DNA from: Bacteroidales bacterium
GTDB taxonomy: Bacteria; Bacteroidota; Bacteroidia; Bacteroidales; UBA1715
Assembly (NCBI GenBank): GCA_017642535.1
Contig: JAGCOW010000013.1
Coordinates: 1 to 47,817 of the forward strand
DNA: 47,817 nucleotides
Direction: 5' to 3'
The notes below the pieces were generated by a model. That model was not told where the DNA came from. It worked only from the letters and a program-made list of their open reading frames with translations, and did not search any database. Below are positions 24,256-33,303 of this stretch, piece after piece. Each line of letters starts with the position of its first letter. The first letter of the stretch is position 1. Made by a program: the position numbers and the translations under genes.

Positions 24256-25143
24256 ATGAAACGTGTTTTGTTTGTCATAAATCCGCACTCGGGAAAAGTT
24301 CGTAATAAGAATATAGAGCAACTTGCTTCGGAGGTGCTGAATCCAAATGATTTTACGGTAGATTTCGTTTATACACGTTTTGCAGGACACGCTTTGGAAC
24401 TTTCGCGCATTGGCGTAGAAAAAGGATACGACATAATTGTGGCTGTTGGTGGTGACGGCACAATTCACGAAGTTGCACAATCTGTCATTCATTCCAAGTC
24501 GGCGATGGCAGTCATTCCTATGGGCTCGGGAAACGGTTTTGCTCGTTTCTTTGGCATTCCCACGACGATAAAAAAAGCGATTCAAGTCATTGCAGAGGGC
24601 AAGGAACTTGTCATAGATTCCATTTTATGCAACGACGAATATTTTGTGAATGTTGCAGGCATTGGCTTCGATGCTCAAGTAGGAAATATCTATGACAAAA
24701 GTTGTGCTGACGAACGTGGCGGTTTGAATTACGTGAAAATGGTCGTTGAGGAATATCTGCATTATCCACAACAAACGGGAAAATTTAAAATAAATGGCGA
24801 AGAAGTTGAAAAACAGTTCTTTATGGTTACAGTTGCCAATTCAAACCAGTGGGGATTGAATGCCAAGGTTGCTCCCGAAGCTGATATTACCGATGGTAAA
24901 TTTGAACTTGTTTTGCTGAAGGAATTGCCTGTGATTGACGCGATTCCACTTGCGATTCGTTTGTTTTCTAATCAATTCAATCATTCACGACACGTGGAAA
25001 CGTATCATTTAGAGGAATTTACGATAGAAAACTCAATTCCACGCTTACTTCATTTGGACGGTGAGCCACGAATGATGACGAATGATATAACCTTTACCAT
25101 TCAGCCACATTCGCTTAAGTGTATTGTCCCGAATCAGTATTGA
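24256..25143 (+). CDS. Diacylglycerol-kinase-family lipid kinase (YegS/BmrU type)
   Basis: This 295-residue protein has the kinase catalytic-domain signatures VINPHSGK near residue 7, VGGDGTIHEVAQ near 64 and PMGSGNGFARFFGIP near 92, and the C-terminal beta-sandwich domain typical of this family. It would phosphorylate a lipid such as diacylglycerol or a sphingoid base at the cytoplasmic membrane. In Bacteroidetes that make sphingolipids the latter is possible, but this is inference. Confidence 0.88.
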   Translation: MKRVLFVINPHSGKVRNKNIEQLASEVLNPNDFTVDFVYTRFAGHALELSRIGVEKGYDIIVAVGGDGTIHEVAQSVIHSKSAMAVIPMGSGNGFARFFGIPTTIKKAIQVIAEGKELVIDSILCNDEYFVNVAGIGFDAQVGNIYDKSCADERGGLNYVKMVVEEYLHYPQQTGKFKINGEEVEKQFFMVTVANSNQWGLNAKVAPEADITDGKFELVLLKELPVIDAIPLAIRLFSNQFNHSRHVETYHLEEFTIENSIPRLLHLDGEPRMMTNDITFTIQPHSLKCIVPNQY

Positions 25144-25208
25144 CGAGATTTCTCATCTTTTGTAAAAATGATTTGGTTTTCTCGTGTGATAGAATCGCCG
25201 AGAATGTG

Positions 25209-25216
25209 TATTTTTG
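25209..25216 (+). promoter_or_regulatory. Bacteroidales -7 element (TATTTTTG)
   Basis: TATTTTTG lies 21 bases before the exonuclease ATG and matches TAnnTTTG. Confidence 0.55.
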
Positions 25217-25236
25217 CGTAATAAAAACAAAATACA

Positions 25237-25971
25237 ATGATAAACACTACAATCAATGGAATTGACATTACCAAAATTCTGTTTCTTGACATTGAAACTG
25301 TGCCGCAACATGGTTCTGAAGCAGAATTGACCGAAACAGAACGGTTATTGTGGCAGAAAAAATCTGCTCGTATGGCAAGCGACACGATGACTGCCGACGA
25401 ACTCTACCAGAAAGCTGGCATTTTTGCGGAATTTGGAAAAATTGTTTGCATTTCTGTGGCGTTCCTACATAATGACAAAGGTACGTTGCAAATGCGTGTA
25501 CGTTCCTTTGCCGATGATGACGAGGCACGTTTGCTGAATGATTTTATGACGTTGGTCAACAAGTATTTCAACTCAAAGAAGATTTTCTTCTGTGCTCATA
25601 ACGGCTACGAGTTCGACTTCCCGTTTATTGCCCGTCGTGCATTGATACACGGGATTAGCGTACCAATAACTTTGGATACTCGTGGCAAGAAGCCCTGGGA
25701 AATTCAGCATTTGGATACCTTGGATTTATGGCGTTTTGCCGACTACAAAAACTACACTTCGTTGGCTTTGTTGGCGTACGTTTTTGGTATTCCTACGCCA
25801 AAGGACGATATTGACGGCTCACAAGTGTGCGAGGTGTATTGGAAAGAACATGATTTACAGCGAATTATGAACTATTGTCAGAAAGATGTGATAACGGTTG
25901 TTCAGCTATTTAGAAAATATCGTTGTGAGGATTTGATTCCCGAAGAAAATATTGTGATTGTGAATGAGTAA
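25237..25971 (+). CDS. Predicted 3'-5' exonuclease, PolB-exonuclease-like
   Basis: This 244-residue protein has the DEDDy exonuclease motifs: FLDIETVPQHG near residue 13 (D and E of Exo I), HNGYEFDFPFI near 121 (Exo II Asp) and YCQKDVITVVQLF near 212 (Exo III, Tyr and Asp). This is the stand-alone family related to the proofreading domain of DNA polymerase B. It lacks a polymerase domain. Its substrate is unknown. The motifs suggest a metal-dependent single-strand DNA or RNA exonuclease. Confidence 0.83.
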   Translation: MINTTINGIDITKILFLDIETVPQHGSEAELTETERLLWQKKSARMASDTMTADELYQKAGIFAEFGKIVCISVAFLHNDKGTLQMRVRSFADDDEARLLNDFMTLVNKYFNSKKIFFCAHNGYEFDFPFIARRALIHGISVPITLDTRGKKPWEIQHLDTLDLWRFADYKNYTSLALLAYVFGIPTPKDDIDGSQVCEVYWKEHDLQRIMNYCQKDVITVVQLFRKYRCEDLIPEENIVIVNE

Positions 25972-25999
25972 TATCTTCTTGATTCTCAGATAAATGATG

Positions 26000-26007
26000 T
26001 ATTTTTG
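26000..26007 (+). promoter_or_regulatory. Bacteroidales -7 element (TATTTTTG)
   Basis: TATTTTTG lies 15 bases before the agmatine deiminase ATG, with a TTG 18 bases farther upstream. Its presence argues against a longer TTG start at 26005. Confidence 0.55.
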
Positions 26008-26022
26008 TCAAAAATAATACGT

Positions 26023-27039
26023 ATGAAACGATTTCCGGCAGAGTGGGAAAAACAAGATTGCGTACAGCTTACGTGGCCGCATCGGGAAACTGATTTTTCC
26101 GACGTGTATGATCGTGCTGTTGCTTGTTTTGTAGCAATTGCGAAGGAAATAAGCAAACGAGAGAAGTTGGTAATTGCTTGTAAATCAAAGCAAAATGTAC
26201 TTGGAGAACTTGGTTCCGTAATGAACGAAAATATCTCGTTTGTCGAAGTTGATACCAACGATGTGTGGGCGAGAGATCATGGGGCTATCACAGTATTTGA
26301 GGATGGAATCCCCGTTTTGTATGATTTTACGTTTAATGGTTGGGGACAAAAATTTCCTTCCGAAAAAGATAATGCGATTACGGCTCAATTATATAACTCA
26401 GGCATTTTTGCTTCGGCAAAGTATCAAGACATGTCGCAGTTTGTATTAGAGGGCGGTTCAATAGAAACCGACGGGCAAGGTGTGTTGTTGACCACCGAAT
26501 CGTGCCTGTTGAGCAAATATCGTAATCCTCAAATGACAAAAACAGATATTGAACAATTTCTGAAATGTACGTTCAATGTGCAGAAAATCCTTTGGCTTTC
26601 GCATGGAGAATTGGCTGGTGACGATACCGACGGTCATATCGATACCTTGGCTCGTCTTGTCTCAAAAGATACCATTGCATATGTATGTTGCAATGATGCA
26701 GACGACTTGCATTATATTGATTTACAAGCAATGAAAGCCGAATTGGAGTCATTTACCACGTTGGAAGGAAAACCGTATAACTTGGTTCCGCTACCGATGG
26801 CATCGCCTGTGTTTGACGAAGATGGAAACCGTATTCCCGCAACGTATGCGAATTTTTTGATTATGAACGAAGCCGTTTTACTGCCAGTTTATAATTGTGA
26901 AACGGATGAACAAGCCGTGCAAACGCTTCAAACGGTATTTCCTGACAAAGAAATTGTGCCAATTGATTGTTCTGTATTAATTTTGCAACATGGTTCATTG
27001 CATTGCGTCACAATGCAATATCCGCAAGGTGTTTTATAA
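26023..27039 (+). CDS. aguA: Agmatine deiminase
   Basis: This 338-residue enzyme converts agmatine to N-carbamoylputrescine and ammonia. Characteristic stretches are LTWPHRETDF near residue 17, TNDVWARDHGAI near 77, LEGGSIETDG near 142, HGELAGDDTDGHIDTLARL near 196, and the C-terminal SLHCVTMQYPQG with the nucleophilic Cys near 327. It is followed 1 base later by the gene for the next enzyme in the pathway. ATG 26023 is preferred because the in-frame TTG 26005 overlaps the promoter. Confidence 0.92.
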   Translation: MKRFPAEWEKQDCVQLTWPHRETDFSDVYDRAVACFVAIAKEISKREKLVIACKSKQNVLGELGSVMNENISFVEVDTNDVWARDHGAITVFEDGIPVLYDFTFNGWGQKFPSEKDNAITAQLYNSGIFASAKYQDMSQFVLEGGSIETDGQGVLLTTESCLLSKYRNPQMTKTDIEQFLKCTFNVQKILWLSHGELAGDDTDGHIDTLARLVSKDTIAYVCCNDADDLHYIDLQAMKAELESFTTLEGKPYNLVPLPMASPVFDEDGNRIPATYANFLIMNEAVLLPVYNCETDEQAVQTLQTVFPDKEIVPIDCSVLILQHGSLHCVTMQYPQGVL

Positions 27040-27040
27040 A

Positions 27041-27937
27041 ATGGCGAAGATGGAAAAAATTCTCAAGGTTGGTTTAGTTCAGCAGTCGGTTGGTCCCGAT
27101 GTTGCTGCAAACAAGGAAAAATTGGTCAGAAATATTACTGATTGTGCCAATCGTGGTGCAAAATTAGTTGTGTTACAGGAATTGCACAACACACCATATT
27201 TCTGTCAAGTGGAAGATGTTGACAATTTTGACTTGGCCGAACCAATACCAGGGGATTCTACGGAATTATATTCTTCTGTTGCAAAACGATTGCATATAGT
27301 GCTTGTTACGTCCTTGTTCGAGAAACGTGCGGTAGGAGTGTATCATAACACAGCCGTAGTTTTTGATGCTGATGGTAGTATTGCTGGTCAATATCGTAAG
27401 ATGCACATTCCCGATGATCCAGCATATTATGAGAAATTTTATTTCACACCAGGTGATTTAGGTTTTGAACCAATAAAAACGTCAGTTGGCACATTAGGCG
27501 TGTTGGTTTGTTGGGATCAATGGTATCCCGAAGCAGCACGCATTATGGCGATGAAAGGAGCCGATATGCTGATTTATCCGACTGCAATTGGTTGGGAATC
27601 AAGCGATAGCGAAGATGAGAAAAATCGTCAGCGTGATGCGTGGATTATTTCGCAACGTGGTCATGCTGTGGCAAACGGTTTGCCGGTAATTTCTGTGAAT
27701 AGGGTTGGTGTTGAAAAAGATCCGTCAAATCAAACGAATGGCATTCAATTCTGGGGAAGCAGTTTCGTTGCCGGACCACAAGGCGAGTTGTTGCAGCAAG
27801 CTTCGGCAACCAACGAAGAGAATCTCGTTGTGGACGTTTCTCTTTCCCGTTCCGAAGATGTCCGTCGCATTTGGCCATTCTTCCGTGACAGACGAATTGA
27901 TGCCTATAAAGACATTTTAAAACGGTTCTGTAAATAA
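27041..27937 (+). CDS. aguB: N-carbamoylputrescine amidase
   Basis: This 298-residue nitrilase-superfamily enzyme hydrolyses N-carbamoylputrescine to putrescine. The catalytic triad is visible: Glu in VLQELHNTPYF near residue 46, Lys in YRKMHIPDDP near 119, and Cys in VLVCWDQWYPEAARI near 156. It starts 1 base after aguA, and together they complete the agmatine route to putrescine. A speA-like arginine decarboxylase is not in the window. Confidence 0.92.
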   Translation: MAKMEKILKVGLVQQSVGPDVAANKEKLVRNITDCANRGAKLVVLQELHNTPYFCQVEDVDNFDLAEPIPGDSTELYSSVAKRLHIVLVTSLFEKRAVGVYHNTAVVFDADGSIAGQYRKMHIPDDPAYYEKFYFTPGDLGFEPIKTSVGTLGVLVCWDQWYPEAARIMAMKGADMLIYPTAIGWESSDSEDEKNRQRDAWIISQRGHAVANGLPVISVNRVGVEKDPSNQTNGIQFWGSSFVAGPQGELLQQASATNEENLVVDVSLSRSEDVRRIWPFFRDRRIDAYKDILKRFCK

Positions 27938-27947
27938 ATCAGTTAAG

Positions 27948-28385
27948 TTAATCTTCAACTTGCAGATTGTGCATTTTCTTCCATTCTTTGATGAATGGAG
28001 GAGTGGTCCACATTAAGTTGTAGTTCGTGTCAAGAAACACTTGCGTGGTATAGCCGGTAACGCAAAGTTCGTTTGTGGCTAAATTGTATATTTCGTAGTC
28101 GAAAATGAGCTTTGCCGCATTCGTGTTTCGGAATTTTATCACCACTTTGGCTCTGTCTTGGTATTTGAGAGGTCGTTTGTAATTGAATTTTAATTCCACT
28201 AACGGAGCTAAAAATCCAAATTCATACATTCTCATATATTCCAATTGATATTTCCGTCCGAATTCTTCCCGTGCGTCTTCAAAATAGAGGGCGTATGAGC
28301 CGTGCCATACGATTTGCATAGAATCGACTTCGCTGAATCTGATATGAAATTCTTTTTCGGCTTGTAAAACAACTTCTTCTGCCAT
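27948..28385 (-). CDS. 4-hydroxybenzoyl-CoA-thioesterase-family acyl thioesterase
   Basis: This 145-residue single hot-dog domain has the YbgC/4HBT motif VDSMQIVWHGSYALYFEDAREEF, where the acidic residue before the MQIVWH stretch is the catalytic one. It would hydrolyse an acyl-CoA or acyl-ACP thioester. It lies 1 base downstream of a hot-dog dehydratase gene on the same strand, so the two probably act on one acyl chain. The substrate is unknown. Confidence 0.82.
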   Translation of the reverse strand: MAEEVVLQAEKEFHIRFSEVDSMQIVWHGSYALYFEDAREEFGRKYQLEYMRMYEFGFLAPLVELKFNYKRPLKYQDRAKVVIKFRNTNAAKLIFDYEIYNLATNELCVTGYTTQVFLDTNYNLMWTTPPFIKEWKKMHNLQVED

Positions 28386-28386
28386 A

Positions 28387-28830
28387 TTATTTACTTTCTT
28401 GGTCGGTTAGCGCAACTTTTATTTCTCCTTCGGCAATGAGCGTATTGTTGCATTCAACTTTTGCGTTGAGCATGGTCATGTTTAGCATTCCGCTAAACGT
28501 TTCTTCTACAGTTGTGTGTAACACGTCGCCAACTTTTGGGTAGTGGTGAATCGTAAGGTTTTTGATGGAACCTACGACACCGATTTTCACCGTCTTCGAT
28601 TCCATGAATTTGTTGATGTATCCGATTCTTGCCGCACACGTTTGTGCCATATTTTCTATGATACCTCCGGCAGATAGCTTTCCTGCCTCGTCAATCAAGC
28701 GATTGTCGGGTTTTATGGTAAGTTGCGAAGAGGCGATTTTTCCTTCGAAGGATGATAATTCGTCAACCATCATAAAAGGAGCTCTTTGTGGTATCAGCTG
28801 TGAAGCGGGAATGGGAAATTCAGTATTCAT
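28387..28830 (-). CDS. Hot-dog 3-hydroxyacyl-ACP dehydratase-like protein (ApeP/FabZ-like)
   Basis: This 147-residue hot-dog protein starts with PASQLIPQRAPFMMVDEL, the FabZ/FabA-type opening, and continues with GGIIENMAQTCAARIGY in the place of the active-site helix. The His of the classical FabZ PH.P motif is replaced here by QRAP. The form resembles the dehydratases of aryl-polyene-type clusters more than housekeeping FabZ, which is a family-level impression. No ketosynthase or ketoreductase gene is in the window. It sits 6 bases after the S10 peptidase and 1 base before the thioesterase. Confidence 0.7.
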   Translation of the reverse strand: MNTEFPIPASQLIPQRAPFMMVDELSSFEGKIASSQLTIKPDNRLIDEAGKLSAGGIIENMAQTCAARIGYINKFMESKTVKIGVVGSIKNLTIHHYPKVGDVLHTTVEETFSGMLNMTMLNAKVECNNTLIAEGEIKVALTDQESK

Positions 28831-28836
28831 AATTTG

Positions 28837-30303
28837 TTATTTATTTCCAAGACTACGATTATACATTTTTGAAACGTCTTCTTTCAGTTTCTTTAATTCT
28901 GAAGGAACGAAATACATCATATGGCCGCCGTCATAATAGGTGAATGTAATTTTATCACGTAGTTGAGAGGGTAGATTCATATGATTGATGGCATACGACG
29001 TGCCAAAGTAACTCGTTGCCAAATCGTATCGTCCGTTAGCAACCAGCACTTCCATATTTGGGTTGACGAACATCGCATAGCGTAATTCGGGGGTTACGTT
29101 GAGATATTTTCCGTCGCCGTATTTCCAAGGACGTACGTCGCCAATCAGGTAAAATCTGTCGTCTATCGGGAAATTGAGTTCGTTGCGGACGTAATCGTTG
29201 AATGTGGCACTTACGGCACCTGCAATCTCTGTGTAACTTGGGTCTTCCGTTGCGTAATCTCTCTCGTTTTGTGGATCGGGCATCGTGAGTCTTCCGTCAT
29301 ATCGACCAATAAGCAGATTTTGTTTGTCAAGCAAAAGTTTTCTAAACTGCCAACTTGGAATTTTCAGGTCGTGGTCAAGAATAATGTCTGCGTTGATGCC
29401 GATTAATCCTTCCATTTTTTTTGCCAAAGCATATTTTTCATTGATGGACAGTAAATCGCCTTTCATAAGGGCTACGGCATATTCGTTAATGGCAAAGTCC
29501 TCAACATCCTCGATAAATTCGCTGATTTCTACCGTTGGTGTAATAACTTCGTGATAAACGGCCAATTCGGCAAATACGGGCAAGTTGCAAACGTATGGCA
29601 ACACTTGGTTCGTGTTGTATTCGCGAAGCGTCTCAAAATCAAGAGCACACGAAATGAGTGAGATGCCATTGAAATACATATTGTAAGTGTCTGTAAGATA
29701 ATCAACTACGCCACAGGCACGAGTTGTTCCGTAACTTTCGCCAGCAAGAAATTTGGGCGAGCCCCAGCGTTTGTTTTGACTTGTCCATTGATTGATGAAA
29801 TCGCCCGTTGTCTTTATATCATTCTCATATCCATAGAATTGGTCGGCTTTTTCTTCTCCTATTGGTTTGCTAAACCCACATCCCACAGGGTCTATGAAAA
29901 CCAAATCTGTGATGTCGAGCCAACATTGGTCGTTGTTCACCAAATTGAATGTTTTTGGTGGAATTTCTGCCTTGCCATATTCTGATGTCAACACTTTTTT
30001 AGGACCTATAGCACCCATGTGCAACCACGCCGAAGAAGAACCTGGTCCGCCGTTGAAGACAAACGTGATAGGACGAGTACGGACATCCGATACATCGCTT
30101 TTGGTGTATGCAACATAAAAAATGTTTGCTACCGCCTTACCTTCTTTGTTTTTGAGTGCGAAAAACCCCGTCGTTGCTTCATAGTTGACTGTTTTTCCGT
30201 TCACCGAGACGTGTCCTGTTGTTTTTACAATTTGTGCCGAATCTTGTGCGTGTAACAATGAAAACGCACAAACGGAAATAAGGAGAAGAATGATTCTTTG
30301 CAT
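28837..30303 (-). CDS. Secreted S10-family serine carboxypeptidase-like protein
   Basis: This 488-residue protein has a signal peptide MQRIILLLISVCAFSLLHAQ. The S10 signatures are present: FNGGPGSSSAWLHMGAIGP near residue 81 (oxyanion region), the nucleophile Ser in AGESYGTTRACGV, Asp near VANGRYDLATSY and His in DGGHMMYFVP. It would trim peptides from the C-terminus in the periplasm or outside the cell. The mature N-terminus begins DSAQIVK. I chose the Met at 30303 because the longer in-frame start overlaps a promoter element and the previous gene. It heads a minus-strand group with the dehydratase and thioesterase. Confidence 0.85.
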   Translation of the reverse strand: MQRIILLLISVCAFSLLHAQDSAQIVKTTGHVSVNGKTVNYEATTGFFALKNKEGKAVANIFYVAYTKSDVSDVRTRPITFVFNGGPGSSSAWLHMGAIGPKKVLTSEYGKAEIPPKTFNLVNNDQCWLDITDLVFIDPVGCGFSKPIGEEKADQFYGYENDIKTTGDFINQWTSQNKRWGSPKFLAGESYGTTRACGVVDYLTDTYNMYFNGISLISCALDFETLREYNTNQVLPYVCNLPVFAELAVYHEVITPTVEISEFIEDVEDFAINEYAVALMKGDLLSINEKYALAKKMEGLIGINADIILDHDLKIPSWQFRKLLLDKQNLLIGRYDGRLTMPDPQNERDYATEDPSYTEIAGAVSATFNDYVRNELNFPIDDRFYLIGDVRPWKYGDGKYLNVTPELRYAMFVNPNMEVLVANGRYDLATSYFGTSYAINHMNLPSQLRDKITFTYYDGGHMMYFVPSELKKLKEDVSKMYNRSLGNK

Positions 30304-30320
30304 ATCTTGAATTTTATTTA

Positions 30321-30328
30321 CAAATATA
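30321..30328 (-). promoter_or_regulatory. Bacteroidales -7 element (TATATTTG), minus strand
   Basis: Read on the minus strand, TATATTTG lies 17 bases upstream of the S10 peptidase ATG, just downstream of the T9SS gene stop. Confidence 0.5.
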
Positions 30329-30338
30329 ACACAATCTA

Positions 30339-32246
30339 TTAAAACAAGCATATTTTTTGTGTTATGCTTGTTTTGTTAGTTTGAATCACAATAACGTAAG
30401 TTCCTTTTGGAATATTGGCAAAGGTCAGAATTTTTTCTTGCGTCGCTTTCGTGATTTTCCCTTGCATGTCGTATAAAATGATTTTTGTAATCTCTTCGTT
30501 TCCAATGTATTGTATAAAATTCTTCGTTATTCGTATTTCCTCGTACGTACTTCGGATTATTGATTGAATGTCGGAATAGGTGATTGCTCCGCTATCGTCG
30601 GTTGTTGCAATGCGATAATACACGATGGGATGATGTATGTCGTAATCGACATAAGGCGTTTGGGAAGATTCGGCAATGGTGAAAAATTGCATGCCGTCGT
30701 ACGATTTCTCTACGCTACTACTGAATTTCGGATTTGATTCCCATTCTATGCAATTGCATTCTGCAAATAATTTGCATGAAAAATTGGAAAAACGTATTGG
30801 TAACACAATCAGTTTATTACCTACGGTAAAATATCCATTGGCGTTGCAGGTGGCTGTGGTTTGTGATTTTTCGAGACTAATTTCAATGTCTTTCCATTTG
30901 TTTTCTTCGTAATGATATATGGTACAGTCAAATGGTTCAAAATAGGGGAGTTCGTCAGCTGAGTCCCAAAATAGCGTTAGTTCTGTTTCGGTATTTGTTG
31001 ATGTTATGTGCCACGTGAGGTTTACAAATTCGTATTCCTTTTTTCTTCCATTTGATACTGCTTTGTTTGTCACATAGTTAAAAACACTATCGATAGTTAT
31101 TGTTGCTTGGGTGTCTGACGCATTTTTTATTGTGAGTGCGGCAATATGCTTTTCGTTTGTAAATAGTGGAATTTGTAATGGTTGATTTTGTGGTAGGTTT
31201 GTTATTTTAAGCATTCCGTCTTGAAGCATGATTCCCTTGTCTGATTTCGTGTCGTCAACCACAATGGGTTGTGTGTGGGTAAGTTCAAGTGTGTTCCCGT
31301 TGCAATTAAGGAAACTCTTCTTCTTGATTGTCAATTGATTAACCTTTGTGTCGCACGTCAATAAAAGTTCGTTTTCTCCGTTTTTGCTGAGCACGAGATT
31401 ATAACATTCGTCTGTGCCAAGTTCCTGAATACCTCCTCGTGTGTATTCCAGCGTGTTTCCCGTGGCCGACGCGTCAATCTTGGGACTTGTAGGTGTGTTG
31501 ACGCATAAGTAGGCATTTTCGGTTTGCACAAAAATGCCTTTTCCCGAAAAGTTTTCTTTCACGGTAATTTTCCCGTGATTAACACAACGTGCAAGTTCGT
31601 CTATGTCAATACGATAACACGAGAAATCTCCAAAAAAATGATTTTCTCCGAACAATTCGAAATTTGCGTTTTTGCATTGTTTGGATGAATAGTTGTGCGC
31701 ATTCCCGTACAATCGGACATTCTCGTTGTCTGTGTTCAGAAAGCACGCATTTTCAGAAATTGAAAAGTTGTTCTGAACCGTCTTCACGCCTAATTTCCCT
31801 GTAAACTCCAGCGTGTCGTGTATCGTAAGATTTTTCGTGGTGATTTCTCCCGATTCCATTGTGGTATAATCGTCTATAAAAATGTCCGTCGCCGTTATTT
31901 TTACGGGATAAACGGTGTCTTGCGAACTTGTTTTTGCATTTCGGAAATGTAATTCTTCGGCAATTTCCAACAAGTTGCTTTTTACGGAAACGATTTCTCC
32001 GTCTGCCACCAAACAACATCGCGCCTGAATTTTTCCGTCATTCACCAGCTTTCCGAAAACGAACAAGGTGTCGCTTACCGTGATGGTTGCCTTGTTTTGA
32101 ACCACAATATCGTGGTCAACATACAGATTATTAGGAAAAGTTGTTACTGCCGACAAGGTCGTATCCTTTGTCAGATGTACTGTTTGCCCATAATTCGTGA
32201 GCCCCAAAAACATTCCAAGTAGGAACGTGGTTATTCTTTTTTTCAT
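30339..32246 (-). CDS. T9SS type A sorted surface protein
   Basis: This 635-residue protein has a signal peptide (MKKRITTFLLGMFLGLTNYG). A long beta-rich body follows, with repeated short strand units (FGKLVNDGKIQ, GKLGVKTVQNN, VNQLTIKKKSFLNCNGNTLEL), which suggests a beta-helix or adhesin-like head. The last 70 residues look like a type A Por-secretion C-terminal sorting domain: ILYDMQGKITKAT, then FANIPKGTYVIVIQTNKTS and a final TQKICLF. Such proteins cross the outer membrane through the T9SS and are attached at the surface. I recognise no specific function. Confidence 0.75.
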   Translation of the reverse strand: MKKRITTFLLGMFLGLTNYGQTVHLTKDTTLSAVTTFPNNLYVDHDIVVQNKATITVSDTLFVFGKLVNDGKIQARCCLVADGEIVSVKSNLLEIAEELHFRNAKTSSQDTVYPVKITATDIFIDDYTTMESGEITTKNLTIHDTLEFTGKLGVKTVQNNFSISENACFLNTDNENVRLYGNAHNYSSKQCKNANFELFGENHFFGDFSCYRIDIDELARCVNHGKITVKENFSGKGIFVQTENAYLCVNTPTSPKIDASATGNTLEYTRGGIQELGTDECYNLVLSKNGENELLLTCDTKVNQLTIKKKSFLNCNGNTLELTHTQPIVVDDTKSDKGIMLQDGMLKITNLPQNQPLQIPLFTNEKHIAALTIKNASDTQATITIDSVFNYVTNKAVSNGRKKEYEFVNLTWHITSTNTETELTLFWDSADELPYFEPFDCTIYHYEENKWKDIEISLEKSQTTATCNANGYFTVGNKLIVLPIRFSNFSCKLFAECNCIEWESNPKFSSSVEKSYDGMQFFTIAESSQTPYVDYDIHHPIVYYRIATTDDSGAITYSDIQSIIRSTYEEIRITKNFIQYIGNEEITKIILYDMQGKITKATQEKILTFANIPKGTYVIVIQTNKTSITQKICLF

Positions 32247-32270
32247 GTATTAAATCGGCTTTATGTTGCA

Positions 32271-32300
32271 CAAAAATAGTTGTTTTTGCTTATTTCACAA
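32271..32300 (-). promoter_or_regulatory. Bacteroidales promoter (TTG-N19-TATTTTTG), minus strand
   Basis: On the minus strand TTG (32300-32298) is followed after 19 bases by TATTTTTG (32278-32271), 24 bases before the T9SS type A gene start. Confidence 0.6.
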
Positions 32301-32361
32301 GGAGAATGGTGGATTTATTTATTTTTATGGGCAGAATTTCGGAAAACAAACTATAAAAACG

Positions 32362-32369
32362 TATTTTTG
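32362..32369 (+). promoter_or_regulatory. Bacteroidales -7 element (TATTTTTG)
   Basis: TATTTTTG lies 19 bases before the lipoprotein ATG 32388. Together with the minus-strand element at 32271 it makes this a divergent promoter region. Confidence 0.55.
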
Positions 32370-32387
32370 ACAATTAAAAGACAAGTT

Positions 32388-33206
32388 ATGCGTATCGTAT
32401 TAAAATCTCTGCCAATAGCGTTTGTCGTGCTGCTTTTCGTGAGTTCGCTCTGTTCGTCGTGTGGAAAAAAATCAAATATGGAATATGTTGATACAACTCG
32501 CGGAATTTGGGGTAATGCGTTCTTATACAATGAATTAGGAGTAAAAGAATCTGACCATTCTGATATTTCTATAAAGGTGCATTGTATTGATACTCTTGAT
32601 GTTAACTCAAATAATATTTTTGATACCACCTATTATATCCCGACTGACGCAAACGGTACGTGGGAATTGTATAAACCTTGCGGTGGCTGGTATTTTCTGG
32701 AGTTTTCGAAAAAGGATTATTGCAAAAATGCGATTTATGCACATTATTATGACACTGCCCATGCTGATACGCTTGAAAATGTGTATTTGACGAAGAAGTC
32801 GCAGGGGAGCATAGAGCTTGATTCTGTGTCGATTAAAGATAATGTGTTGTCATTATATCGCACAGTATATTTTACGGCTTCGTATGCTTCGTATAGTTTG
32901 TCAACGTGGTTTTTCTTCGGTCATTCGGAATCCGTTTCGGCCGAAGATTATGATTATGCCTATGTCTCTGGTAGTTCCACTGGTACGGGAAATTCCAAGC
33001 AATCAATGGCGGTATATAAATCTCTTGACAAATTGCTTGAATCTGGTTTCCAAGAAGGAGAAACGGTCTATGTACGTGCCTATTGCGACAATGCCCGTGC
33101 GGTTTCGTACCAAGTTGGGGAAGAAGAATGGGAATATCCTAATATCTTAGATGGCTCGAATGTTTTGTCGTTTGAAATTCCTGAAAGTGAAGAAGAGGAA
33201 GAATAA
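32388..33206 (+). CDS. Hypothetical lipoprotein
   Basis: This 272-residue protein has a lipoprotein signal ending SSLCSSC (Cys25). The body is rich in Tyr, Asp and Ser and seems to consist of beta strands, with the look of a carboxypeptidase-regulatory-like region (ANGTWELYKPCGGWYFLEFSKKDY) followed by a second beta-domain. It ends in a run of acidic residues (PESEEEEE). No family is recognised. I chose ATG 32388 over an upstream in-frame start because the signal peptide begins there and a promoter element lies just before. Confidence 0.7.
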   Translation: MRIVLKSLPIAFVVLLFVSSLCSSCGKKSNMEYVDTTRGIWGNAFLYNELGVKESDHSDISIKVHCIDTLDVNSNNIFDTTYYIPTDANGTWELYKPCGGWYFLEFSKKDYCKNAIYAHYYDTAHADTLENVYLTKKSQGSIELDSVSIKDNVLSLYRTVYFTASYASYSLSTWFFFGHSESVSAEDYDYAYVSGSSTGTGNSKQSMAVYKSLDKLLESGFQEGETVYVRAYCDNARAVSYQVGEEEWEYPNILDGSNVLSFEIPESEEEEE

Positions 33207-33267
33207 TTATGTTTATAGAATGTGTGTAAAAAAAAAGTGCTTGGTGAATTTGGTGGTGATTGTTTAG

Positions 33268-33275
33268 TATTTTTG
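33268..33275 (+). promoter_or_regulatory. Bacteroidales -7 element (TATTTTTG) before the R-M cassette
   Basis: TATTTTTG lies 28 bases before the first methyltransferase ATG. It could drive all four cassette genes, which are separated by only 1 or 2 bases. Confidence 0.5.
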
Positions 33276-33303
33276 TTGTAGATTTTTAAAGCCGAGCAGT
33301 TTT

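Noticed and set aside
26005..26022. A longer agmatine deiminase with a TTG start
   Set aside because: The TTG overlaps the TATTTTTG promoter element, and ATG 26023 gives the expected family N-terminus.
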